A DNA stretch of 64,000 bases from Priestia abyssalis (GTDB lineage: Bacteria > Bacillota > Bacilli > Bacillales > Bacillaceae_H): the NCBI RefSeq assembly GCF_002019595.1, contig NZ_KV917369.1, forward strand, positions 4,728,624 through 4,792,623. The letters run 5' to 3'. The notes beneath the pieces were generated by a model that was not told the origin of the DNA, searched no databases, and was given only the letters and a program-made list of their open reading frames with translations. The number at the start of each line of letters is the position of its first letter. The first letter of the stretch is position 1. Made by a program: the position numbers and the translations under genes. Below are positions 22,122 to 31,254 of the stretch, in pieces.

Positions 22122-24755
22122 TTAAACGGATTTAACCCATTGTTCTACGAAGCTCAATGATTCTTCGATTTTACTTGGGTCTTTTCCGCCTGCCTGCGCC
22201 ATGTCCGGACGGCCCCCGCCGCCTCCGCCGCAGCGTGTGGCCACTTCTTTAACCAATTTTCCTGCATGATACCCTTTATCCATTAAGTCTTTCGTAACAC
22301 CTGCTACAATATTCACTTTGCCTTCATTTGCAGAAGCTAATACAATGACAGCAGAACCAAACTTTTGTTTTAAGTCATCAACCATTGAGCGTAAGTTATT
22401 CATATCTGTCGCATTTACCTTGCTCGCCAGTACATTGACTCCATCCACTTGCTGCACCTTATCAACAAGGTTTCCAGCTTCAATGTTGCCCAATTTTGCA
22501 GCAAGTGATTCATTTTCGCGCTGCAATCCTCGAATTTCTTCCAATAAGCCTTCAATACGGGTAACCAAATCACGTGGATTTGCTTTTACTTTTCCTGACG
22601 CTTCTTTTAATAAAGAGACTTGGTCATTCATCAATTTGTAAGCATGCTCGCCAGTGACCGCTTCAATACGGCGAGTTCCCGCACCGATACCTGATTCAGA
22701 AACAATTTTAAATAATCCGATGACAGAGGTATTTGGAACGTGGCAGCCTCCGCAAAGCTCTAAGCTGTAATCCCCAACTTGAACAACGCGAACAATATCT
22801 CCGTACTTCTCTCCGAACAGCGCCATGGCACCCATTGCTTTCGCTTCATCGATTGCTTTATTCTCAATGACAACCTGGATGCTTTTCCAGATCTTCTCAT
22901 TGACGATTTGTTCAATCTTCTCTAACTCTTCTTGGGTGACTTGACCAAAATGCGAGAAGTCAAAACGTAAACGCTCAGGATTTACAAGCGAACCAGCTTG
23001 GTTAACGTGCGTGCCAAGCACATCTTTTAACGCCTGATGCAACAAGTGTGTAGCCGTATGGTTCTTAATAATATGGCCGCGCTTCTCCTCGTGGATTGTC
23101 GCTGTGTATGTTTCACCTTTTGTCAACACGCCTTCCACTACTTGAACATGATGCAGGTTTTGGCCGTTTGGCGCTTTTTGTACGTCTTTTACAATCACTC
23201 GTGTTGTACCGCTTGTGATTTCACCTTGGTCAGCAATTTGCCCCCCGCTCTCAGCATAGAAAGGTGTTTCACGTAAAATGATTTGCGCCTCTTCTCCTGC
23301 CTTCACTTCGTCTACAAGCTGTCCGTCTTGAACGATCACATCAACAACTGTTTCCACTTGTGATTTATCATAACCAACAAATGCGCTTTCTGTTTTAATT
23401 TCACCTAGGACACCGCCTTGGACCTGCATGGAATCCACATCTTGGCGTGCTGCACGGGCACGCTCACGCTGAGCGTTCATTTCACGCTCGAATCCTTCGT
23501 GGTCCACTTTCATCGCTTCTTCTTCCGCATACTCTTCCGTCAATTCCACAGGGAACCCATATGTGTCATATAAGCGGAATACATCTTCACCGGAAATTGT
23601 GTCGCTTCCCTTTTCTTTTTCTTTCTTGATCACGCTGGATAAGATGGAAAGTCCTTCATGAAGTGTCTCATGGAATCGTTCTTCCTCATTTTTGATGACT
23701 TTTTGGATAAAGTCTGTTTTTTCTTTTACTTCCGGATAGTAATCGACCATAATCTCGCCCACTACCGGGACAAGCTCGTACATGAATGGACGGTTGATGT
23801 TGAGCTTTTTCGCATAGCGAACCGCACGGCGCAATAAACGGCGCAACACGTAACCGCGGCCTTCATTTGAAGGAAGAGCTCCATCTCCGACAGCAAACGT
23901 TACTGTACGAATGTGGTCAGCAATAACTTTAAATGCTTCATCCTTCTCTTTATCTACACGGTATTTTTCACCTGAAATCGTTTGAGTCGCTTCGATAATC
24001 GGCATAAAAAGATCCGTATCAAAGTTAGTCGGCACATCTTGGATAACCGAACACATACGCTCCAAGCCCATTCCTGTATCAATGTTTTTCTTTGGAAGCG
24101 GAGTATACGTACCGTCTGGATTATGATTGAATTGTGAGAACACTAAGTTCCATACTTCTAAATAACGCTCATTCTCGCCGCCCGGATAAAGTTCCGGATC
24201 GCTCGGATCGTTTCCGTATTCTTCGCCGCGATCGTAGAAAATTTCCGTGTTCGGCCCACTTGGGCCTTCTCCGATATCCCAGAAGTTTCCTTCCAAACGT
24301 ATCATGCGCTCAGCAGGAATTCCAACTTTTTGAGTCCAAATATCATATGCTTCCGTATCTTCTGGATGAACAGTGATGGATAGACGTTCCGGATCAAATC
24401 CAATCCATTTTTCGCTCGTTAAAAATTCCCATGCCCACTCGATGGCTTCTTCTTTAAAGTAGTCACCGATGGAGAAATTGCCTAACATCTCAAAGAATGT
24501 ATGATGGCGTGCCGTTTTACCGACATTTTCAATATCGTTTGTACGAATTGATTTTTGTGCATTACAAATGCGTGGATTATCCGGAATGACGCGGCCATCA
24601 AAGTATTTTTTTAATGTCGCTACACCACTGTTAATCCACAATAAAGATGCGTCATCAATCGGCACCAGCGGAGCACTCGGCTCCACTGCGTGGCCTTTTT
24701 CCTGGAAGAAGTCTAAATACATTTGACGCACTTGCGCTGAAGTAAGCTTTTTCAT
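22122..24755 (-). CDS. alaS: Alanine--tRNA ligase
   Basis: An 877-residue class II synthetase with all domains: aminoacylation core (KSIRTNDIENVGKTARHHTFFEMLGNFS region), tRNA recognition, editing domain with HTATHLLHQAL and the SELCGGCHV-type Cys/His zinc site (LELCGGCHVPNTS), and C-Ala ending in CGGGGGGRPDMAQAGG. Expression should be controlled by the T-box leader at 25022-25280. Repeat A3 lies between that leader and the gene. ATG follows AAGGAGG. Confidence 0.97.
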   Translation of the reverse strand: MKKLTSAQVRQMYLDFFQEKGHAVEPSAPLVPIDDASLLWINSGVATLKKYFDGRVIPDNPRICNAQKSIRTNDIENVGKTARHHTFFEMLGNFSIGDYFKEEAIEWAWEFLTSEKWIGFDPERLSITVHPEDTEAYDIWTQKVGIPAERMIRLEGNFWDIGEGPSGPNTEIFYDRGEEYGNDPSDPELYPGGENERYLEVWNLVFSQFNHNPDGTYTPLPKKNIDTGMGLERMCSVIQDVPTNFDTDLFMPIIEATQTISGEKYRVDKEKDEAFKVIADHIRTVTFAVGDGALPSNEGRGYVLRRLLRRAVRYAKKLNINRPFMYELVPVVGEIMVDYYPEVKEKTDFIQKVIKNEEERFHETLHEGLSILSSVIKKEKEKGSDTISGEDVFRLYDTYGFPVELTEEYAEEEAMKVDHEGFEREMNAQRERARAARQDVDSMQVQGGVLGEIKTESAFVGYDKSQVETVVDVIVQDGQLVDEVKAGEEAQIILRETPFYAESGGQIADQGEITSGTTRVIVKDVQKAPNGQNLHHVQVVEGVLTKGETYTATIHEEKRGHIIKNHTATHLLHQALKDVLGTHVNQAGSLVNPERLRFDFSHFGQVTQEELEKIEQIVNEKIWKSIQVVIENKAIDEAKAMGAMALFGEKYGDIVRVVQVGDYSLELCGGCHVPNTSVIGLFKIVSESGIGAGTRRIEAVTGEHAYKLMNDQVSLLKEASGKVKANPRDLVTRIEGLLEEIRGLQRENESLAAKLGNIEAGNLVDKVQQVDGVNVLASKVNATDMNNLRSMVDDLKQKFGSAVIVLASANEGKVNIVAGVTKDLMDKGYHAGKLVKEVATRCGGGGGGRPDMAQAGGKDPSKIEESLSFVEQWVKSV

Positions 24756-24795
24756 AATAAAATAACCTCCTTAGTAAACTAACCATATTTTAGAG

Positions 24796-24952
24796 GTTGT
24801 TCAAAAAGTCCGGGAAAAATGACCGTCGAATTTCGGCGTCAGCTTGCTTTTCTGCTACTCACGTATTAACACTAACACCATACGCTCCGTTGCTCAAAGC
24901 GGCGCTTCCTTGAACTTCTCTGCCCTTTTTGTCCTCCTTTTTGAACACACAC
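24796..24952. repeat. Family A dispersed repeat, copy A3
   Basis: Full-length copy with TTGTTCAAAAAGTCCGGG and CCTTTTTGAACACACACT ends; it has ACTAACACCATACGC, an 8-base expansion compared with A1. It lies in the alaS leader, downstream of the T-box terminator. Confidence 0.9.
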
Positions 24953-25021
24953 TTTAGGAAGAACGATCAAGCCCGCTGATTCTGCAACACATACCGCTTC
25001 AGGAAGGTGAAAAACGGCACA

Positions 25022-25280
25022 AAAAAACCCTCATCCCATGACAGGGACGAGAGTTTTGCTCGCGGTACCACCCTGATTATGAGTGTTTGTTAGAACACTC
25101 ATCACCTCAACAGCTTTAACGTTGCTTGCACGGCAGGTTTTTCCTGCACTCTGGATTAGCCTTCTGTTACTCTTCATCTGGAATCCCTTTCAGCCTTGGA
25201 CATTCCTCTCTTTTAGATGGGCTGCAACATACTCGATCCTTCTTCGTTTTATATATGTAATGCTTTTCGAATACTTATGG
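25022..25280 (-). promoter_or_regulatory. T-box riboswitch of alaS (GCU specifier)
   Basis: The minus-strand leader has the T-box core AGGGTGGTACCGCG (25061-25074) followed by the terminator CTCTCGTCCC / GGGATGAGGG and a T7 run (25022-25056). Stem I shows the AGAGAG and GGCTGAAAG conserved loops. The codon in the specifier position, after AACAGAAG, is GCT (25158-25160), an alanine codon. Uncharged tRNA-Ala should therefore open the leader for alaS. Confidence 0.92.
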
Positions 25281-25284
25281 CGCT

Positions 25285-25313
25285 ATTATGACAAATTCAA
25301 ACCCCTTTGTCAA
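25285..25313 (-). promoter_or_regulatory. Sigma-A promoter of alaS leader
   Basis: TTGACA (25308-25313), 17 bases, CATAAT (25285-25290) on the minus strand. The -35 overlaps the stop codon end of yrrI. Confidence 0.85.
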
Positions 25314-26371
25314 TGTTCCGCAAAACGCCCCCGCAAATGAAGAATAGTCACTTTCAAAACCGCTAAAATGGGAACCGCCAAAATCAATCCGATAATCCCT
25401 CCCACTTCTCCTCCGATTAAAAGAGACAGCATGATGAAAAGCGGATGGATATGCAGCGTTTTACCCACGATTAAAGGCGACAAAACATTCCCTTCTAAAA
25501 ATTGCAGCGCAAAAATAATGACAAGTACAATCAGCACAAGCTTAACAGAAATGGTGGCTGCAATAACAGCTGCAGGAGCCGCTCCTATAATAGGACCGAA
25601 ATATGGAATAACATTTGTCAACCCGATGATAATGCCCAATAACAGCGGATAAGGTACCTTAAACAACCAGAGAGCAAGGGCAGCGAGCGTTCCAATAATT
25701 AAACAGACGAATAACTGTCCGCGAATATAATTTCCAAGCGACTCATCCACATCATGCAAAAAACGCTTTCCCGATTCATGCCATTTGGAAGGGGTCAAAA
25801 ATGCTGCCGATTTCTCAATAAGACGAAAATCCTTAAGCATGTAAAACACGATAAAAGGGATGGTCACAAATAGGATAATATAGTTTAAGATCCCTTTAAA
25901 GCTGCTCATTATGCCCGTTAGCCCAGTTTCCAAAGTTGTCTCCAATTTATTAATGCCATACTCAATCCGCTCATGAACCCCGTTGGGAAGGGAAGAGGTT
26001 TGATTGTGAACTTCAGCAACCCACCCCCGGTACATTTGCGTAAATTCAGGCAAATGCTCATTTAAGTCTTTGAGCTGTTCAATAAAAAGAGGAATACCTT
26101 TATACAACCCGTAGCCGACGCCCCCAAAAAAGAATAAATAAATAATGAAAATGGCTAAAGGTCTCGGTACACCGCTTTTATGCAGTTTTTCAATAATAGG
26201 ATGCAGCAAATACGTAATGAATCCTGCAATAATAAAAGGGGTCAAAGCCGTAAAGATAACTTTTAAAACAGGCACCCAGAGAAACTGAATCTTAAAAAAG
26301 ACGTATACACATAAAAAAGACAATAGGATAATTCCTAAACGATAAAACCAAATAACTGAGACTTGTTTCAT
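25310..26371 (-). CDS. yrrI: AI-2E family membrane transporter (YrrI)
   Basis: A 353-residue membrane protein of the AI-2E/UPF0118 permease family. Several hydrophobic helices, a soluble insert (about 105-150) and the family motif region GLTNVIPYFGPIIGAAPAAVIA near residues 245-266 are visible. Substrate is unknown; relatives include Na+/H+ antiporter-like and peptide exporters. It sits between yrzQ and alaS as in B. subtilis. Confidence 0.88.
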   Translation of the reverse strand: MKQVSVIWFYRLGIILLSFLCVYVFFKIQFLWVPVLKVIFTALTPFIIAGFITYLLHPIIEKLHKSGVPRPLAIFIIYLFFFGGVGYGLYKGIPLFIEQLKDLNEHLPEFTQMYRGWVAEVHNQTSSLPNGVHERIEYGINKLETTLETGLTGIMSSFKGILNYIILFVTIPFIVFYMLKDFRLIEKSAAFLTPSKWHESGKRFLHDVDESLGNYIRGQLFVCLIIGTLAALALWLFKVPYPLLLGIIIGLTNVIPYFGPIIGAAPAAVIAATISVKLVLIVLVIIFALQFLEGNVLSPLIVGKTLHIHPLFIMLSLLIGGEVGGIIGLILAVPILAVLKVTILHLRGRFAEH

Positions 26372-26424
26372 TCAAAACGCCTCCTATTGGTTAGTGTTAG
26401 GCACCTTCCCATCAATCTATACAA

Positions 26425-26462
26425 AAAAATAAAAGAGGGCTAAAAGCCCTCTTTTATTTTTC
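26425..26462. terminator. Terminator after yrzQ
   Basis: AAAATAAAAGAGGGCT / AGCCCTCTTTTATTTTTC, symmetric with T runs on both strands, between yrzQ and yrrI. Confidence 0.85.
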
Positions 26463-26463
26463 T

Positions 26464-26598
26464 TTACGAAAAGCTTCTCATGACGCGCTTACGCATTTTA
26501 TTCATATTGCGTCTTGTCATCATACCTCTATCTTCTGCCATTTTATACGCATAAGCACCGACTCCAAATGCAACCATTGAAGAAATAAGTCTGTTCAT
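26464..26598 (-). CDS. yrzQ: YrzQ family small protein (DUF3918)
   Basis: A 44-residue protein: short hydrophobic head MNRLISSMVAFGVGAYAYKM, then a basic, Met/Arg-rich tail MMTRRNMNKMRKRVMRSF. This is the DUF3918/YrzQ pattern. ATG 26596-26598 follows AGGGGGATTATC. It lies 13 bases after yrzR, as in B. subtilis. Function unknown. Confidence 0.82.
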   Translation of the reverse strand: MNRLISSMVAFGVGAYAYKMAEDRGMMTRRNMNKMRKRVMRSFS

Positions 26599-26611
26599 GA
26601 TAATCCCCCTG

Positions 26612-26806
26612 CTAAAGATTAATGGTACGCTCATCATCTGAAAATAAATCGTCCAATGAACTTAATGTCCCGTCTTCTTCTACTTGATGTGTATGAATGA
26701 CACCTTTAGAAATGGTCAGTTCAATAAAGCAACTCCAGCAATAATACTGATTAACACCGATTTTGCCAACATCAATACTTCTGCAATTTGGGCATTTTAA
26801 CAACAC
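26612..26806 (-). CDS. yrzR: Small zinc-ribbon-like protein (YrzR)
   Basis: A 64-residue protein with two Cys pairs, CPNC (residues 5-8) and CWSC (23-26), the spacing of a zinc ribbon, and an acidic tail SSLDDLFSDDERTINL. It lies between recD2 and yrzQ; in B. subtilis this is the yrzR position (yrrD, normally next, is absent here). No function is known. Confidence 0.75.
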   Translation of the reverse strand: MLLKCPNCRSIDVGKIGVNQYYCWSCFIELTISKGVIHTHQVEEDGTLSSLDDLFSDDERTINL

Positions 26807-26939
26807 TTACGAACACCTCTTCGTTTCGTTTCTTTTTACTCAGTGTTGTCCGTTTTTCCATAAATATACGTTCTGCCCAAACTTTGCAGAAATCCGACGG
26901 GTCATAACCCATGTACGACTATGCTTAGCATTTGACAAA

Positions 26940-29285
26940 TTATAAAAAGTCATACGGCGTAACGTTTTCCATTCCAATATTAGCATCTTTCATAAACGGT
27001 ACTTCATCTTCAACCTGCTGACCTGCCAGCATATCCATCAAGGTCGTTTGGCGCAATGCATCATCATCTCTCTTAACGCTTAAGCGCAGCGCCTCTTCCT
27101 CACCGCACAAAATAAGAAATTGTTTGCTTCTTGTGACAGCCGTATAAATTAAATTGCGTCTAAGCATTCGATAATAGCTTTTCACAACCGGCAAAATGAC
27201 GATAGGAAACTCGCTTCCCTGAGATTTATGAACGGAGCAGCAGTAAGCATGGGTAATTTGGCCAAAGTCTTGTTTCGTATAGGTCACTTCGTTTCCATCA
27301 AAAGAAATGACGAGCATATCTTGTTTTTCCGTATTTTCTTTTGCATAAAAGACGGACACGATTTCTCCCATATCTCCGTTGAAGACATTGCTTTCCGGCT
27401 GATTGACAAGCTGTAATACTTTATCACCGACACGATATGTCACGTCTCCGTATTGCAACTCCCGTCTTTTCCCGGAATTAGGGTTGAACAGCTCTTGAAG
27501 GACGACATTTAATCTGTCAATTCCTGCATTTCCCTTATACATCGGAGCAAGCACTTGAATATCCCGTGCATTGTATCCTTTTTTCAAAGCACTGGCACAT
27601 ACTTTTTGGACAACATCGGTAATCTGATGAGCCTGGCATTTAATAAAAGATCGATCAGGTTTCGCTTTGCCTAAATCATCCGGCAGCTCCCCTTTTTTGA
27701 TAAAATGGGCAAGCTCGATAATCGAGGAACCTTCCGCCTGGCGATAGACATCTGTCAGGCGAACGGTCGGAATGGCATTTGACCTCAGTAAATCCTTCAG
27801 CACTTGTCCCGGACCGACCGAAGGAAGCTGATCTTCGTCTCCCACAAGAATCATTTGTAAATTGGAAGGCAAGGACTTAAACAATTGATGGGCAAGCCAA
27901 ATATCCACCATTGACACTTCGTCGACAATCAATAACTTTCCTTCGATCGGATTTTCTTCATCATGCTCAAATCCTTCTTGTCCATTCCATTTCAACAGGC
28001 GATGAATCGTCACAGCAGGAAGGCCTGTCGCTTCACTCATCCGTTTTGCCGCACGTCCTGTCGGGGCTACCAGCAAAACGGGAAAGGGATCATCTTTTTT
28101 ATAGTCTTTTGGATTTAATGAACAGCCATGCAAATCTGCGTACAATTCGACGATTCCTTTAATGACCGTCGTTTTTCCTGTACCCGGTCCGCCTGTCAGC
28201 AGGATCATAGGGGACATAAGAGCGGTTTGAATGGCTTCTTTTTGAGACGGGGCATATTGCACACCTAATCGTTCTTCCAAGTGACCAAGTGCCAGCAAAA
28301 ACTCCGACTCTGGGAATTGGTTTTCATATTCCGTTTGGGCCAAAATCTTATCAATTGCTTTCACAACACCTTTTTCAGCGTAATAAAGAGGCGGAATGTA
28401 AATTTTATCTTCGACGATTTTGACTTTTTTATCCGCTTTTAAATTTTCAAGCTCTCTTGTAATGTCAATTTCCGAGACAGGCTCATGCCGGCTGTGGCTT
28501 AATAAAGCCGCTGTATGCTCAAATAATTGATCGAGAGTAAGATAAATATGGCCGATTTGGATACACTCTTGTTCCAGCACATATAAAATGCCCGCTCTCA
28601 TCCGGTCTGGATGATTGTTTGACATGCCCAGATTTTTCCCCAGTTCATCCGCGCGATTAAAACCTATTCCTTGTATGTCCTCTACAAGCTGATATGGATT
28701 TTCACGAATAATTTGAAGGGCTTCATTTTTGTATGCCTGGAAGATCTTCATCGATAGCTGCGGTCCAAATCCATAGTCGGAGAGCTGCACCATCACTTCT
28801 TCCAGCCCTTCATGCTCCCTTAGCTGCTGCACAAGCGATTCGGCTTTATCTTCTGAGAGCTTCGGCACTTGCTTTAAGACAGCCGAATCATGCAAAATTT
28901 TATAAATGGCATTTTCTCCAAGAACGTCTACAATTTTTTCTGCCGTTTTCTTTCCGATTCCATGAAATAAATCACTTGATAAATATTGGATGACTCCTTG
29001 TCTCGATTGAGGAAGCTCTTTTTTAAATCGCTCCACATTAAACTGCCACCCAAATCGCTGATGCTCTTTCAAAGCCCCATAAAAAGTGTAGGCTTCTCCT
29101 TCGTGCAACCGCGGAAAATAACCTGTCACAGCCATTTCCTTTTCTTCTGTTACTACATCTGTCTCCTGAATGCGAATGCGGGATACATTATACAAGTTAT
29201 CTTCATTATGAAAAATGGTCGCAATTAATGTCCCTTTTATGTAAGAACGCTCATCTTGTTCAATTTTCAACTTTTGATCGTCCAT
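26940..29285 (-). CDS. recD2: ATP-dependent DNA helicase RecD2
   Basis: A 781-residue SF1B 5'-3' helicase. The N-terminal part contains helix-hairpin-helix repeats (SSDLFHGIGKKTAEKIVD, EDIQGIGFNRADEL). The motor has Walker A GGPGTGKTT (about 358-366), motif II LLIVDEVSMVD, and motifs GDEDQLPSVGPG, YRQAEGSSI and CSVHKSQGSEFP. RecD2 acts in repair and replication fork progress in Bacillus. The start is ATG 29285 behind GGAGGGAGAAA. Confidence 0.95.
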   Translation of the reverse strand: MDDQKLKIEQDERSYIKGTLIATIFHNEDNLYNVSRIRIQETDVVTEEKEMAVTGYFPRLHEGEAYTFYGALKEHQRFGWQFNVERFKKELPQSRQGVIQYLSSDLFHGIGKKTAEKIVDVLGENAIYKILHDSAVLKQVPKLSEDKAESLVQQLREHEGLEEVMVQLSDYGFGPQLSMKIFQAYKNEALQIIRENPYQLVEDIQGIGFNRADELGKNLGMSNNHPDRMRAGILYVLEQECIQIGHIYLTLDQLFEHTAALLSHSRHEPVSEIDITRELENLKADKKVKIVEDKIYIPPLYYAEKGVVKAIDKILAQTEYENQFPESEFLLALGHLEERLGVQYAPSQKEAIQTALMSPMILLTGGPGTGKTTVIKGIVELYADLHGCSLNPKDYKKDDPFPVLLVAPTGRAAKRMSEATGLPAVTIHRLLKWNGQEGFEHDEENPIEGKLLIVDEVSMVDIWLAHQLFKSLPSNLQMILVGDEDQLPSVGPGQVLKDLLRSNAIPTVRLTDVYRQAEGSSIIELAHFIKKGELPDDLGKAKPDRSFIKCQAHQITDVVQKVCASALKKGYNARDIQVLAPMYKGNAGIDRLNVVLQELFNPNSGKRRELQYGDVTYRVGDKVLQLVNQPESNVFNGDMGEIVSVFYAKENTEKQDMLVISFDGNEVTYTKQDFGQITHAYCCSVHKSQGSEFPIVILPVVKSYYRMLRRNLIYTAVTRSKQFLILCGEEEALRLSVKRDDDALRQTTLMDMLAGQQVEDEVPFMKDANIGMENVTPYDFL

Positions 29286-29342
29286 TTTCTCCCTCCTTTC
29301 CGTCAAGTCCTGCCATATAACGGCTAAAAAGAAGATAAGAGT

Positions 29343-29990
29343 TTACTGTTCTGTCAATAGACGGATGCCGTTACCCGCCAAAAGATGATCTGGCTGAACC
29401 TCCACCGCTTTTCGGAACATTTCCAGCGCCTTGTCTTGATTTTCTTTAAAAGCATATGCTACTCCAAGATTATAATAAGCATCGGCATGTTCTTCCCTTT
29501 CAATCACTTGCATAAACTGCTCTATTGCCTCATCAAGCATCTCAAGCTGTGCTAAACATAAACCATATTGAAAGCGTGCTTCCACATCCTCTTCATTCAA
29601 TTCGACCGCACGCTGCAAATATGGAAGAGCAAGACGAAGCTCGTTCGTATAAACGAGTGATAAACCAAGCATAAAATATACGTCAGGGGAGTTTAGACCC
29701 TTTTGTAACGCCTGCTCAAAGTGTTGTTTTGCTTCATTCAACTGCTCTAATTTAAAATGTACATTTCCTGCACCGTAATGGGCAGTTGCCGCCTGTCCAT
29801 CCATTTCAACGGCCCGTTCAAAAAACTTTAATGCCTTCTCATTTTCTTCGACCGCAGCCAATAAATTTCCGAAGTTCACATATCCAAGTGCTTCCTTCGG
29901 ATTTTCTTCGATTGCCGCAGAAAAAGCTTTTGCCGCTTCATCATACTTTCCTTCTTGCATATATTGAATCCCTAATTGGTTATGATCCAT
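29343..29990 (-). CDS. yrrB: TPR repeat protein YrrB
   Basis: A 215-residue protein built almost wholly of tetratricopeptide repeats (about six, each with A-x8-Y/F-x-G-x-A patterns, e.g. YVNFGNLLAAVEENEKALKFF). It should be a protein-binding scaffold in the cytosol. It lies between mnmA and recD2 as in B. subtilis; the partner is unknown. The start is ATG 29990 with GGAG 8 bases upstream. Confidence 0.9.
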   Translation of the reverse strand: MDHNQLGIQYMQEGKYDEAAKAFSAAIEENPKEALGYVNFGNLLAAVEENEKALKFFERAVEMDGQAATAHYGAGNVHFKLEQLNEAKQHFEQALQKGLNSPDVYFMLGLSLVYTNELRLALPYLQRAVELNEEDVEARFQYGLCLAQLEMLDEAIEQFMQVIEREEHADAYYNLGVAYAFKENQDKALEMFRKAVEVQPDHLLAGNGIRLLTEQ

Positions 29991-30091
29991 TTTATTCACT
30001 CCATTGATTACTATTTTTTCTAGGATAAGTATAGCATAAGCTCAAATATACATCCCGCTAACCGTTTATCCAAGTAAAAGTGTGGTTTGAT

Positions 30092-30130
30092 GTAAAAATA
30101 GGATGCCTGTAGAGGCACCCTATTTTTATA
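30092..30130. terminator. Terminator of mnmA
   Basis: AAAATAGGATGCCT-GTAG-AGGCACCCTATTTTTAT, overlapping the mnmA stop. It is strong on the minus strand. Confidence 0.85.
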
Positions 30131-31238
30131 CATACCATAACTCTTTTCCATTTTTAAAAACTTGATCGATCGTTCCGCCGCCTAAGCACTCTTCACCATC
30201 GTAAAAGACAACGGCCTGTCCAGGAGTAATCGCTCGGATTGGTTCATCAAAAATAACCTTCACCGTGTTTTCGTCCATTTTCTGTACCGTTACTTTATTG
30301 TCCGCCTGACGATAACGGAATTTCGCTGTACATGTAAATGAATCCGAACGCTCCTTGTCACTTACCCAACTGACATTTGTGGCAGTGATCGAATCTGAAT
30401 AAAGCACATCATTATGGAACCCTTGATCTACATATAAAATGTTCTTCTCCAAATTCTTCCCGACAGCAAACCATGGCTCGCCGCTTCCACCGATGCCAAG
30501 CCCGTGACGCTGGCCAATCGTATAGTACATTAAGCCGTCATGCTTACCTTTCGCTTCGCCATCCAGCGTTTGCATTTGTCCGGGCTGCGCCGGTAAATAT
30601 TGGCTTAAGAATTCTTTAAAATTGCGCTCCCCGATAAAACAAATACCGGTACTGTCCTTTTTCGCAGCTGTTGCCAATCCGGCTTCTTTCGCAATCTCAC
30701 GCACCTTTGCCTTATCGATGTTTCCAATGGGGAACATCACCTTTGACAATTGCTCTTGTCCCAGTTGATTTAAGAAATACGTTTGGTCTTTATTCTCATC
30801 TAAGCCGCGAAGCATTTTGTATTCTCCGTCCCGGTACTCCACGCGGGCGTAATGCCCTGTTGCCAAATAATCCGCTCCAAGGGTCATCGCATGCTCCAAA
30901 AATGCTTTGAACTTAATTTCTTTATTGCACATTACATCGGGATTCGGTGTACGTCCTGCTTTATATTCATCTAAAAAGTACGTAAATACCTTGTCCCAAT
31001 ATTGTTTTTCGAAGTTGACCGCATAATAGGGTATGCCGATCTGGTTGCATACACGAATCACATCATTATAGTCTTCCGTCGCGGTACATACTCCGTTTTC
31101 ATCCGTGTCATCCCAGTTTTTCATAAAAATCCCGATAACATCATATCCCTGCTCTTTTAACAGCAAGGCTGCAACGGACGAATCGACCCCGCCGCTCATT
31201 CCTACAACGACACGCGTGTCTTTTGGTGCCTTTGTCAA
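30126..31238 (-). CDS. mnmA: tRNA-specific 2-thiouridylase MnmA (TrmU)
   Basis: A 370-residue enzyme that puts sulfur on C2 of U34 in tRNA for Lys, Glu and Gln. PP-loop motif VVGMSGGVDSSVAALLL (about 10-26); catalytic cysteines in NPDVMCNKEIKF and GICFIGERNF. Sulfur comes from the cysteine desulfurase encoded just upstream. The start is TTG 31238 behind GGAGGTGAACAAG; a GTG nine bases earlier lies inside that ribosome site. Confidence 0.95.
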   Translation of the reverse strand: MTKAPKDTRVVVGMSGGVDSSVAALLLKEQGYDVIGIFMKNWDDTDENGVCTATEDYNDVIRVCNQIGIPYYAVNFEKQYWDKVFTYFLDEYKAGRTPNPDVMCNKEIKFKAFLEHAMTLGADYLATGHYARVEYRDGEYKMLRGLDENKDQTYFLNQLGQEQLSKVMFPIGNIDKAKVREIAKEAGLATAAKKDSTGICFIGERNFKEFLSQYLPAQPGQMQTLDGEAKGKHDGLMYYTIGQRHGLGIGGSGEPWFAVGKNLEKNILYVDQGFHNDVLYSDSITATNVSWVSDKERSDSFTCTAKFRYRQADNKVTVQKMDENTVKVIFDEPIRAITPGQAVVFYDGEECLGGGTIDQVFKNGKELWYV

Positions 31239-31254
31239 CTTGTTCACCTCCGTA

